IMG/VR virus record: IMGVR_UViG_3300032073_000280
Span: 1 to 22,652 of that record
Length of the DNA stretch: 22,652 nucleotides
Strand: one strand, 5' to 3'
From: a virus
Under the pieces are notes generated by a model. It was given only the letters and a program-made list of their open reading frames with translations. It made no database searches and was not told where the DNA came from. Each line of letters starts with the position of its first letter. Within the stretch, counting starts at the first letter, position 1. Of this stretch, positions 16,702 to 22,652 are shown one piece after another. Position numbers and translations under genes: made by a program.

Positions 16702-17108
16702 TAGTTGCTTTTCCTTTTTATTCTATCATACTCTCGCTTCAATTTCTCTTGCGAAAGTCTGACAGCTTCTCCATCTAACCTCAATAAAATTTCTAAAAAT
16801 GTATCTTTGTCTTCTATCTTATACATCTCTATATAAAGAGGTAGATTAGTGTAGTCTTTTCCTATATAACCTATTTCAGGATATATTCTATCCCCTAAAG
16901 AATTAAAAGTATTTATTCCATCTATAACTATTTCGGGAAAGTCTTCTACTCCGGGCGGTATCTCTTCTTGAATAGGATCCTGTCCTAATTCATCCATCAT
17001 GGATAAGTATCTGTCCTTATCCATTTTAGAGTCTTTATGCTTCTGCCACTTTTCCAGTCTTTCCCACAGTTTTTCTTTCTGACTTTCCACGAAAATTGGC
17101 AAGGTCAA
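16701..17108 (-). CDS. Tail assembly chaperone C-terminal part (gpT-like), read by frameshift
   Basis: This 135-codon open frame overlaps the 3' end of the preceding chaperone gene by 74 nt and has no good start of its own. The frame opens at a TTG inside the upstream gene without a ribosome site; the first ATG is internal, at 17024, also without one. It is acidic and helical, like the T part of the lambda G/GT chaperones, and ends one base into the tape measure start. It is most likely made only as a G-T fusion of about 261 residues; the real coding part would then begin near 17060. The frame relative to the first ORF is -2 (equal to +1). Confidence 0.8.
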   Translation of the reverse strand: MTLPIFVESQKEKLWERLEKWQKHKDSKMDKDRYLSMMDELGQDPIQEEIPPGVEDFPEIVIDGINTFNSLGDRIYPEIGYIGKDYTNLPLYIEMYKIEDKDTFLEILLRLDGEAVRLSQEKLKREYDRIKRKSN

Positions 17109-17484
17109 AGACCACCTCGTTTACCCAATTATCAAAATCAGCGGAATTTTGGACTAAAGATTCTGCATTTTCTAAATTAAACTCTAATTGAGAGTCCGGA
17201 TCATTAGTCCCTAAGTCTACTAAAATTAGTTCTTCTAAATAAGCTAATTTTAATCCTTTCCAGTTTTTTACTGTAGCTTTTGTAAATTCGTGAACAAATT
17301 TATCTTCGTCCAGCTCCTCTACTGCTTGGTGAGTTTTTCTATCAAATTTTGTTTTGATACATCTTTTTCTTAGATTCAGTAACTCTTTTCTCGAAAGATT
17401 AGCTACTTCTATCTCAAAACCGTCACAGCCCGGAAACTCAATCCATGCTGTTTTGGTATCAACCATTAAGTCTTCTAATTTCAC
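17035..17484 (-). CDS. Tail assembly chaperone (gpG-like)
   Basis: This 149-residue protein has the size, acidity and position of the lambda gpG chaperone, which coats the tape measure during tail assembly and is lost from the virion. It starts with GTG at 17484 preceded by TAGGAG. The core (RKELLNLRKRCIKTKF, then VHEFTKATVKNWKGLKL) resembles tail assembly chaperones of many siphophages. The last 25 residues turn basic (GKSERKTVGKTGKVAEA) and overlap the second ORF; this tail probably exists only to carry the frameshift signal. Confidence 0.82.
   Translation of the reverse strand: MKLEDLMVDTKTAWIEFPGCDGFEIEVANLSRKELLNLRKRCIKTKFDRKTHQAVEELDEDKFVHEFTKATVKNWKGLKLAYLEELILVDLGTNDPDSQLEFNLENAESLVQNSADFDNWVNEVVFDLANFRGKSERKTVGKTGKVAEA
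17059..17065 (-). promoter_or_regulatory. Putative ribosomal frameshift heptamer GGGAAAG
   Basis: The heptamer is read G-GGA-AAG in the chaperone frame, the same sequence and phase as the lambda G/GT slippery site. It lies 7 codons before the zero-frame stop (counting the codons between the heptamer and TAA) and inside the 74-nt ORF overlap. A -1 shift here would end after about 20 residues (TGA at 16997-16999), so reaching the second ORF needs a -2 or +1 shift. Confidence 0.6.
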
Positions 17485-17495
17485 TATTTTTTCTC

Positions 17496-18398
17496 CTAAT
17501 AAGTGAATAATGTTTCTAAGTTTGTAGGATTTCCTATCATACGATAATCATATCCTTGAGTAAATACCTCTGTGGGATTTACTCTATTGGTAAAGGAACA
17601 AGGAGTTAGTTGAGCATCTAACTGTGTATTGTTAGAAGCTAATCCTGCTTGTATCCTTATTGCAATATTTTCTTTCCAGTTTTGTAGATTAGAGGCTTGT
17701 GCATCCACATAAGTAGTAATATTACCTGCTACACTTCTTCCTTCAAGTACAAAACTAGTGGGATAAGTACTGTTTGTTGCTGAAGTAGCTTCTAGTGATG
17801 CTTGTACAGTATTATTCTTATTCCATTTTATATCATTCTGTACCTCTAAAGCTACTCCTGTTACCCTATCTAATACTGTTCCATCTACAGTTACTGTGAC
17901 TACTTTAGGAATTGAATAGGTAGGCGCACTAGCATAACTTCCCACACTAAAAGTGCTATGGGCTATTCTTTCTAATTTGGTTCCTGCTCCTTGAAGTTTT
18001 AAGTTTATAACTTTATCACGGGCTATTTCAAAAGCTCCTGATTCAAAAACGCAAGTTTGTATTTTATACATTTTACGAGGCGCGTCTGTACTTTTTGAAG
18101 GGTCAATATAAAGGTCAAAAGTTTTTAGTACATCGTCTCCGTCATTGTATAGTAATAAATATAATGGAATATGTTGATATGTCGAACTCTCATCTATCAT
18201 TAGTAGGTCTAATTCGAATTTGGCGGGGTTAGCTTCATTTATCTCAGAAGCTTGAATTAGCGCACCAGTATTATGTAAAGTTTTCTGCTTAGAACTTTTT
18301 TGTTTAAAAGTTTGATTAAAGGAAATGTTCATAACGTGCAATTTATAATAATTACTATTATAGTGCAAGTACACATCACTGTCTCTAAAAAATTCCAC
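17496..18398 (-). CDS. Tail tube-like protein, second paralogue
   Basis: This 300-residue protein aligns by eye with the 492-residue tube protein upstream. Matching pairs are MEFFRDSDVYLHY with MALFFQRDATLQVY, MNISFNQTF with GFSFSQTT, YKIQTCVFESGAFEIA with YKLNKAVVNSATINFD, and VALEVQNDIKW with GSITIENNLSY. It lacks the glycine-rich insertion of the longer protein. Its place just before the chaperones suggests a tube-related role such as a tube initiator, tube end or minor tube subunit. The start is GTG, directly after the upstream TAA, with GGAG eight bases before it. The homology is visual; a structure comparison would decide it. Confidence 0.7.
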   Translation of the reverse strand: MEFFRDSDVYLHYNSNYYKLHVMNISFNQTFKQKSSKQKTLHNTGALIQASEINEANPAKFELDLLMIDESSTYQHIPLYLLLYNDGDDVLKTFDLYIDPSKSTDAPRKMYKIQTCVFESGAFEIARDKVINLKLQGAGTKLERIAHSTFSVGSYASAPTYSIPKVVTVTVDGTVLDRVTGVALEVQNDIKWNKNNTVQASLEATSATNSTYPTSFVLEGRSVAGNITTYVDAQASNLQNWKENIAIRIQAGLASNNTQLDAQLTPCSFTNRVNPTEVFTQGYDYRMIGNPTNLETLFTY

Positions 18399-19958
18399 TT
18401 AAATTCTCCGCGTGTAAAATCTACCTATTGCTAACTGGGCTGCTATTTCTCTTATCGAAGCATCAATTAATCCTCTGGGGTCTCTTTGTTTAGTAGCCCA
18501 CCGAGGATCTCCTTTTCCCATTTCAAATACTTGATAGGGATTCTTCTGATAAGTATAACCAACACTAGGGTACCCTTGAGCAGTTCTAGTAACATCTGTT
18601 ACTTTTACACCACTTGCAAAAGTTCCTGTTTGGTTCTGAAGACCTGGCGGTCCCATGTTCCTTGCCACTGTATCTGGCAATTTTTGATTTAATAATGCTA
18701 TTAAAGAGGTAAAAGAGTTACCTCCTACCGTAGTTTTTCTTTGTCCTGAAACAGCCCCTACCTTACTTCCTGTTGATTCTAAAGGAGCACCTCGAACAGA
18801 TTTAACTGTTGCTACCGCGGTGCCGAGATTAGAAGTAATCCTTGGCTTTGGCTTTTTAGTTTCCTTTTTAGGGGTCTTTTTAAAAGCTTTACTCTTTTTA
18901 GTACTTAGCTTTCTAACTCTAGGGCTAACGAGTGAGTTTCTTGCTCTTTCTATCACAGAAGGAGAACCCGGCATTGTTAAATATTTAGCATTTTCTTTAT
19001 AAAAATCCGCAATAACATTTATTAACTCTAGTAGCCCCTTCTTTGTTCCTGGGAAATCTTTTGGAAGTCCTCCGTCTTCTTTGGGGGGACCGGCTTGATA
19101 CCATTTTTCTTCTTTTTTATCGACATTCTCTCCCTGACCTTCTGCCAGCAAGTATACTTTACTTGATTTAAACACAGGATTTCCTTTGGCATCAAACTTA
19201 AAAGTTACATCATCTAATCCTATTGCATACTTTCCTAAACCTATTTTATAAGAAGCTAGTTTTTCATTTACGGCCTTAAAGGCTTCTTTTTGTTCTGGCG
19301 TCATATTTTTAGGGGCTTCTAACTGATCAGGTAAGGCTTCTCCTAAAGCGGTTGCTGTTTCAATAGATACGCCATGTTTATGTCCTAAATGTATAGCTGA
19401 TCCCATGGAAAACTGACTGGCTTTTAATGCCCCTTTATTTCCCTGGGGATCTTCCTCATTGCTTAAATAGCGACCTCCCCAAAAAAAGTCTCTATATCTT
19501 TGATTTTTCTTAACTACATCATTTAATACAGCAGATTTAATATCACTTAATTTCTTATAAGGATTCTTAGTTCCTCTTTCTAGACTCTTTTTTGGCGCGG
19601 TTGGGTTATGTTTAAATGCTATTACTCTTAAATACGCTCCCATGTTAGTTGAGGGCATTACTCCTACACTTTCTGCTTCTCCATATCCTTTAGTTAAAGC
19701 AATAAGCGCGTCCTCCACATAGTCTTCTATTACAGTCTGATTTTTCTTTTTCTCTCTTTTTAATTTTTCCCCTAGTGTTACGTGTTGACCATTTTCATCG
19801 TCTGGATTAAAATAGTGATCTTTTAACTCTTCTGCCATCTGGCTTTTTTTAAACTCTATATCTTGTGCTTCTCTCGCCATCATATTTCTAACAAAATCTG
19901 TTTTAGCTAGATTTTTAGCTAGATCATCTAAAGTCTTTTTTAAAGCAACTGTTGACAT
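18399..19958 (-). CDS. Virion-associated protein of unknown function between the two tube genes
   Basis: This 519-residue protein has no family I recognise. The N-terminal 120 residues are helical and charged. A region at about 345-375 is strongly basic and lysine-rich (LSTKKSKAFKKTPKKETKK), suggesting nucleic acid or acidic-surface contact. The C-terminus (VFEMGKGDPRWATKQRDPRG, then IREIAAQLAIGRFYTRRI) is distinctive and recalls the ends of some tail-completion or neck proteins, though this is weak. It has its own ribosome site (GGAG before the ATG) and follows a hairpin after the tube gene. A neck, tail-completion or morphogenesis role is inferred from position only. Confidence 0.6.
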   Translation of the reverse strand: MSTVALKKTLDDLAKNLAKTDFVRNMMAREAQDIEFKKSQMAEELKDHYFNPDDENGQHVTLGEKLKREKKKNQTVIEDYVEDALIALTKGYGEAESVGVMPSTNMGAYLRVIAFKHNPTAPKKSLERGTKNPYKKLSDIKSAVLNDVVKKNQRYRDFFWGGRYLSNEEDPQGNKGALKASQFSMGSAIHLGHKHGVSIETATALGEALPDQLEAPKNMTPEQKEAFKAVNEKLASYKIGLGKYAIGLDDVTFKFDAKGNPVFKSSKVYLLAEGQGENVDKKEEKWYQAGPPKEDGGLPKDFPGTKKGLLELINVIADFYKENAKYLTMPGSPSVIERARNSLVSPRVRKLSTKKSKAFKKTPKKETKKPKPRITSNLGTAVATVKSVRGAPLESTGSKVGAVSGQRKTTVGGNSFTSLIALLNQKLPDTVARNMGPPGLQNQTGTFASGVKVTDVTRTAQGYPSVGYTYQKNPYQVFEMGKGDPRWATKQRDPRGLIDASIREIAAQLAIGRFYTRRI

Positions 19959-19974
19959 TTTATCTCCAAGAAAT

Positions 19975-19994
19975 GGCGGGGTTTTACCCCCGCC
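19975..19994 (-). terminator. Hairpin after the major tail tube gene, weak or partial terminator
   Basis: On the minus strand GGCGGGG, a six-base loop GTAAAA and CCCCGCC form a perfect 7-bp GC-only stem, followed by ATTTCTT. It falls just after the tandem stops (TAATAG) of the tube gene and before the next gene's ribosome site. The T-tract is poor, so partial termination or protection of the 3' end of a highly expressed message is more likely than a full stop. Confidence 0.6.
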
Positions 19995-20001
19995 TATCCT
20001 A

Positions 20002-21480
20002 TTACGCTAGTGCTACACCGTATGCGGTGATTTCCAAATCATCGGGCTCATTACTCTCCATGTCACTTTGCAGTGAGGTGAAGCTGGATTCCAGAGAAAT
20101 CACATCTTCAATAGAGTGAGAAGGTACTTCAACGTGACATTGAGGCATCTTAAACTCTACTCTTGGAGAACCTGAACTACCGCCGATCTTAAAGACCATT
20201 TCGAAGTCATGAGTAATGACATCAAGTGCTGCAGCTGAGGTTAAGTCCTCGTAAAAATCTTTACTTCCATTATTACTTGACGATGTTGCCAAATAACAAG
20301 TGAAGCTTCCGCCTACATTTCGTACGCCTGTTACGTGCTCGATTGGTTTATTAACCACACCGAGTTCCTCAGGAGTTAAGTAAGAAAGATTATTCTCAAT
20401 AGTAATACTTCCTCCTGTTACCGTTAGGTCGTAGCTAGATGCCATTCCGGCTACACCTGCTGATGTTCCGGAAGTCTTCGGTGCTACTGCCATTGCAGTA
20501 AGTCGGTTACGAATAAAGTTCTCAGTGTCAGCAGATGTTCCGCCTTCATTGATTGCTTTACCAGCATTTGCTCCTCCAGGAGTCGTAACATTAGTAGTTG
20601 TAAATGCTGTAATGTTGTCAATGGTTGCAGCCATGCCGCTCCATTCAACAGTAGCAATACCTTCTACATCGAAATTAATCGTTGCAGAGTTTACAACAGC
20701 TTTATTTAGTTTATAACCAACACTAGTACCAACCATGAATTCCATACTCATAGTATTTAATGCTGATTTATTTGATGAAGCAGAGCTAAGCATAGCTAAT
20801 GTTCCATCTCTTTCGATCAGAGAGTCTTCTGATTCACCGAGAGTTGCTGAAGTCAGGGTTAAGCCTGATCCAGAGCCTACATCGGTTACACCCGTAGGGG
20901 CTGAGGTATAATTACCACCAGTAAGTATATCAATAGCTGTTACAGGTCCAGTAGCACCGCCGCCACTGATAGTTTGAACTCGAGCCGTAGCATGAGCACC
21001 ACCTGTAGCTAAAGTACCTCCAGTAAAGGTTAATAGATCGCCTACTGTATATCCAGTTCCTGCAGCATTAATCGCTACAGAAGCAACAGATTGAGAACTA
21101 GTAGCCTCATCTAATCTGGATTTGGAAAGTAGTGCGTTCCATAGACACTCATCAACCAAGTGAACTTTTGAGTCCCCCCAAGAATAAGTAGTACTTGATC
21201 CAGGTCGTACATTGTTTGATGCAATATACGGACGAAGATAAGTAGAGAAGCTCCACTCGACAGGAGCCAAAGAGTCGTTAAACATCTTACGGCCACGTCT
21301 TGAACTTCCCACTGTACTTTCCATTTCAGCGAGAGTTATCTCACTAGAGTTAGTGGTCTGACTAAAACTAAACCCTTCTAACATGGGAATAGCGAAAGCC
21401 TGGCTACTAGCAGGGAACGTACCGTCTGCCTTATTAGGGTAGACTTGTAGGGTCGCGTCGCGTTGAAAAAATAGAGCCAT
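20002..21480 (-). CDS. Major tail tube protein with inserted glycine-rich domain
   Basis: This 492-residue protein follows the terminator-like gene, as major tail tube proteins do, and is rich in beta-type Ser, Thr and Gly sequence. The tube core is split by an insertion at about residues 125-213 with the repeat logic GTGYTVGDLLTFTGG, then VTAIDILTGGNYTSAP and GSGSGLTLTSA. This glycine-rich module is also found in other marine phage structural proteins and is likely surface-exposed. A second loop-like insertion lies at about 295-345. It is longer than a typical tube subunit (about 200-300 residues). A clear AGGAGA site precedes the ATG, and the gene ends in TAATAG followed by a hairpin, consistent with high expression. 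It aligns with the 300-residue protein downstream. Confidence 0.8.
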   Translation of the reverse strand: MALFFQRDATLQVYPNKADGTFPASSQAFAIPMLEGFSFSQTTNSSEITLAEMESTVGSSRRGRKMFNDSLAPVEWSFSTYLRPYIASNNVRPGSSTTYSWGDSKVHLVDECLWNALLSKSRLDEATSSQSVASVAINAAGTGYTVGDLLTFTGGTLATGGAHATARVQTISGGGATGPVTAIDILTGGNYTSAPTGVTDVGSGSGLTLTSATLGESEDSLIERDGTLAMLSSASSNKSALNTMSMEFMVGTSVGYKLNKAVVNSATINFDVEGIATVEWSGMAATIDNITAFTTTNVTTPGGANAGKAINEGGTSADTENFIRNRLTAMAVAPKTSGTSAGVAGMASSYDLTVTGGSITIENNLSYLTPEELGVVNKPIEHVTGVRNVGGSFTCYLATSSSNNGSKDFYEDLTSAAALDVITHDFEMVFKIGGSSGSPRVEFKMPQCHVEVPSHSIEDVISLESSFTSLQSDMESNEPDDLEITAYGVALA

Positions 21481-21540
21481 AATGGTCTCCTATATAACTT
21501 GAGCTGTATTTACTATGCGTTTGCTGAAGTAAAGTAAGCT

Positions 21541-21987
21541 CTAATATCGTATTTCTACGATCATCTCGCCGACCCCGAGAGGTTGCAATGCTCCCTCATC
21601 GGTGCTTATACTAATCACAGTTACCTGAGTCACTTGCTGTGTCCCAGATGTAGTGCGATAGTCAAACTGGCCTGCGTCGTCTAAAACCGTTTCAACGTCC
21701 TCTAGTAACTCTTCCAATTCAGTTATGGGATCGTCAGCGTTGACATAGACTCGAATTGTAACGGTTAAAAATCTCCATTTTTGTCCGCCTCCGTAGTACT
21801 CACGAGTTTCAGTACCTGAAGACATATGTAGACAAGGGAACGATTCTACTTCGTCCCAGAATTTCATTCGGGATTCTATTGCCCCAGTAAGGTCTTGTTT
21901 ATAGCCGTCACCGCCATCTATTTTTTCAAATAGTTCTGCCATAGCATTTAGTATGGCGGAGCGACGAGTAGTATTTGTACGTGCCAT
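21541..21987 (-). CDS. Tail terminator-like protein (gpU / minor tail position)
   Basis: This 148-residue protein sits between the head-tail connector and the tail tube gene, where the tail terminator is found. The pattern fits the terminator fold: an N-terminal helix RRSAILNAMAELFEKI, then WRFLTVTIRVYVNADDPI, an acidic helix ELEELLEDVETVLDDAG, and a C-terminal strand GALQPLGVGEMIVEIRY. The start overlaps the connector stop by 1 nt (TGATG), so it is probably translationally coupled. There is no separate stopper protein in the window; it may be outside or replaced. Confidence 0.72.
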   Translation of the reverse strand: MARTNTTRRSAILNAMAELFEKIDGGDGYKQDLTGAIESRMKFWDEVESFPCLHMSSGTETREYYGGGQKWRFLTVTIRVYVNADDPITELEELLEDVETVLDDAGQFDYRTTSGTQQVTQVTVISISTDEGALQPLGVGEMIVEIRY

Positions 21988-22586
21988 CAGATAACATCCA
22001 CAATTCTATACATATCTAGAATTCTTTTAATGTGATCTGGGAAACCTATATCCTCGCGGATAGTGGTTGACGTTTCATTTTGAAGCGTTGCACCAGCTAA
22101 AGACTTTCTACCTTTGTACTCTTCTTTAAGGTAATAAGTAATTAAGTCATATATAGCTAATCGCAAGTCCTGTGGAGTTGCGGAGTATCCAGCTCTGTAA
22201 GTCACTTCTACCGATGCAAAACCTTGTGCCCAAGATTTGGAACTAATGTCTCCATCGATTCTATATAATCTATCATGTTCAGCATCTATATAATAATCAG
22301 TATTATTAACCAAAGTAGTATAAGCACTTGTTATACCCTCTCTTTCTTTTACTGAACTTACGCTTACTAAAGGCGATTCAGTTAAGAAAAGCTCTCCAGT
22401 TTGACCATCAGTTATATCAAAAATTTCGACCTTGTTACTGCTGTAATGGTCTATAAAACTGGTACCGCAATAGGTTTTTACTAACGTACTTATAGGCGAA
22501 AGCAAGGAATCGATTTTACCATCGTCCTTGAAATGTTCAATACCTTTATAACTTTTGTATTGATCTCTAGTAACTAAATCTGCCAT
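21987..22586 (-). CDS. Head-tail connector protein (gp6-like adaptor)
   Basis: This 199-residue protein resembles phage gp6-like head-tail connectors: an N-terminal helical pair around LVTRDQYKSYKGIEHF and IDSLLSPISTLVKTYCGTSF, a middle beta part (LFLTESPLVSVSSVKE; YYIDAEHDRLYRIDG), then VEVTYRAGYSATPQDLRLAI and a C-terminal helix. The YRAGY..TP.DL block is a common signature of this family. It would bind the portal after packaging and accept the tail. The ATG is preceded by AAGGG, six bases away, and the gene follows a strong terminator, so it needs read-through or a promoter that I could not identify. Confidence 0.82.
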   Translation of the reverse strand: MADLVTRDQYKSYKGIEHFKDDGKIDSLLSPISTLVKTYCGTSFIDHYSSNKVEIFDITDGQTGELFLTESPLVSVSSVKEREGITSAYTTLVNNTDYYIDAEHDRLYRIDGDISSKSWAQGFASVEVTYRAGYSATPQDLRLAIYDLITYYLKEEYKGRKSLAGATLQNETSTTIREDIGFPDHIKRILDMYRIVDVI

Positions 22587-22599
22587 AAAATACCCTTGT

Positions 22600-22627
22600 A
22601 AAAACCTGGGGAGGTTTCCCTCCCCAG
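22600..22627 (-). terminator. Strong intrinsic terminator before the connector gene
   Basis: On the minus strand CTGGGGAGG, a GAAA tetraloop and CCTCCCCAG form a perfect 9-bp stem, followed by GTTTTT. The GAAA loop is of the stable GNRA type. Possible stop codons of an upstream minus-strand gene lie just before it (TAA near 22643-22645 or 22630-22632). By gene order the upstream gene would be the capsid protein. Confidence 0.85.
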
Positions 22628-22652
22628 ATTACCCAGTATGATTAAGAAGCCT

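Noticed and set aside
17022-17108. Independent starts for the second chaperone ORF at TTG 17108 or ATG 17024
   Set aside because: Neither has a plausible ribosome site, and the arrangement, size and position match frameshifted chaperone pairs.
21111-21296. A 61-codon minus-strand frame inside the tail tube gene
   Set aside because: It fully overlaps the tube gene in another frame, is short, and lacks a ribosome site.
21481-21540. Promoter or terminator in the 60-bp gap before the tail tube gene
   Set aside because: Only a 6-bp inverted repeat with a long loop and no convincing -35/-10 pair is present; apart from the AGGAGA ribosome site I see nothing supportable.

Overview
The window is one strand of a tailed-phage late structural region: every supportable gene lies on the minus strand and is read from the right end to the left. 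The order is head-tail connector, tail terminator-like protein, tail tube, unknown protein, second tube-like protein, tail assembly chaperone pair with a frameshift overlap, tape measure, distal tail protein, a giant tail-tip protein, then modification enzymes and fibre proteins. No contractile sheath or baseplate-wedge gene is visible, so a long flexible (siphovirus-type) tail is the best reading. The DNA is AT-rich by eye. The fibre motifs (an IQIKRS-type N-terminus, the YDTDD motif and a YTLP..DG..GQ.L motif) resemble those common in marine phages, so an uncultured marine Caudoviricetes phage or provirus is likely. The host cannot be named from this sequence.

Right part (about 22.6 to 16.7 kb). 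A strong hairpin terminator at 22600-22627 follows an unseen upstream gene, by position probably the capsid gene. Then come the connector, the terminator-like protein and a 492-residue tail tube protein, followed by a second hairpin with a poor T-tract at 19975-19994. A 519-residue protein of unknown role is next. It is followed by a 300-residue protein that, by visual alignment, is a paralogue of the tube protein. The chaperone pair overlaps at 17035-17108; a lambda-type GGGAAAG heptamer sits in phase there, but the second ORF is in the -2/+1 frame rather than the -1 frame.

Central part (16.7 to 3.9 kb). A 1583-residue tape measure protein, a distal tail-like protein and a 2427-residue tip protein are joined by 1-nt stop/start overlaps. 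The tip protein has a lambda J-like core, an FN3 domain, five diverged fibre modules, two collagen-like Gly-X-Y stretches and a C-terminal domain.

Left part (3.9 to 0 kb). Immediately downstream of the collagen-bearing tip gene, and overlapping it in sequence, are two paralogous GNAT-type acetyltransferases and a 2-oxoglutarate/Fe(II) oxygenase of the prolyl-hydroxylase type with its catalytic residues intact. A consensus sigma70 promoter then starts a separate fibre cassette: a 110-residue Ig/BppU-like protein, two related small fibre proteins, and a long fibre gene that runs off the left edge. The most interesting hypothesis is that the oxygenase, and perhaps the acetyltransferases, chemically modify the phage's own collagen-like tail tip.
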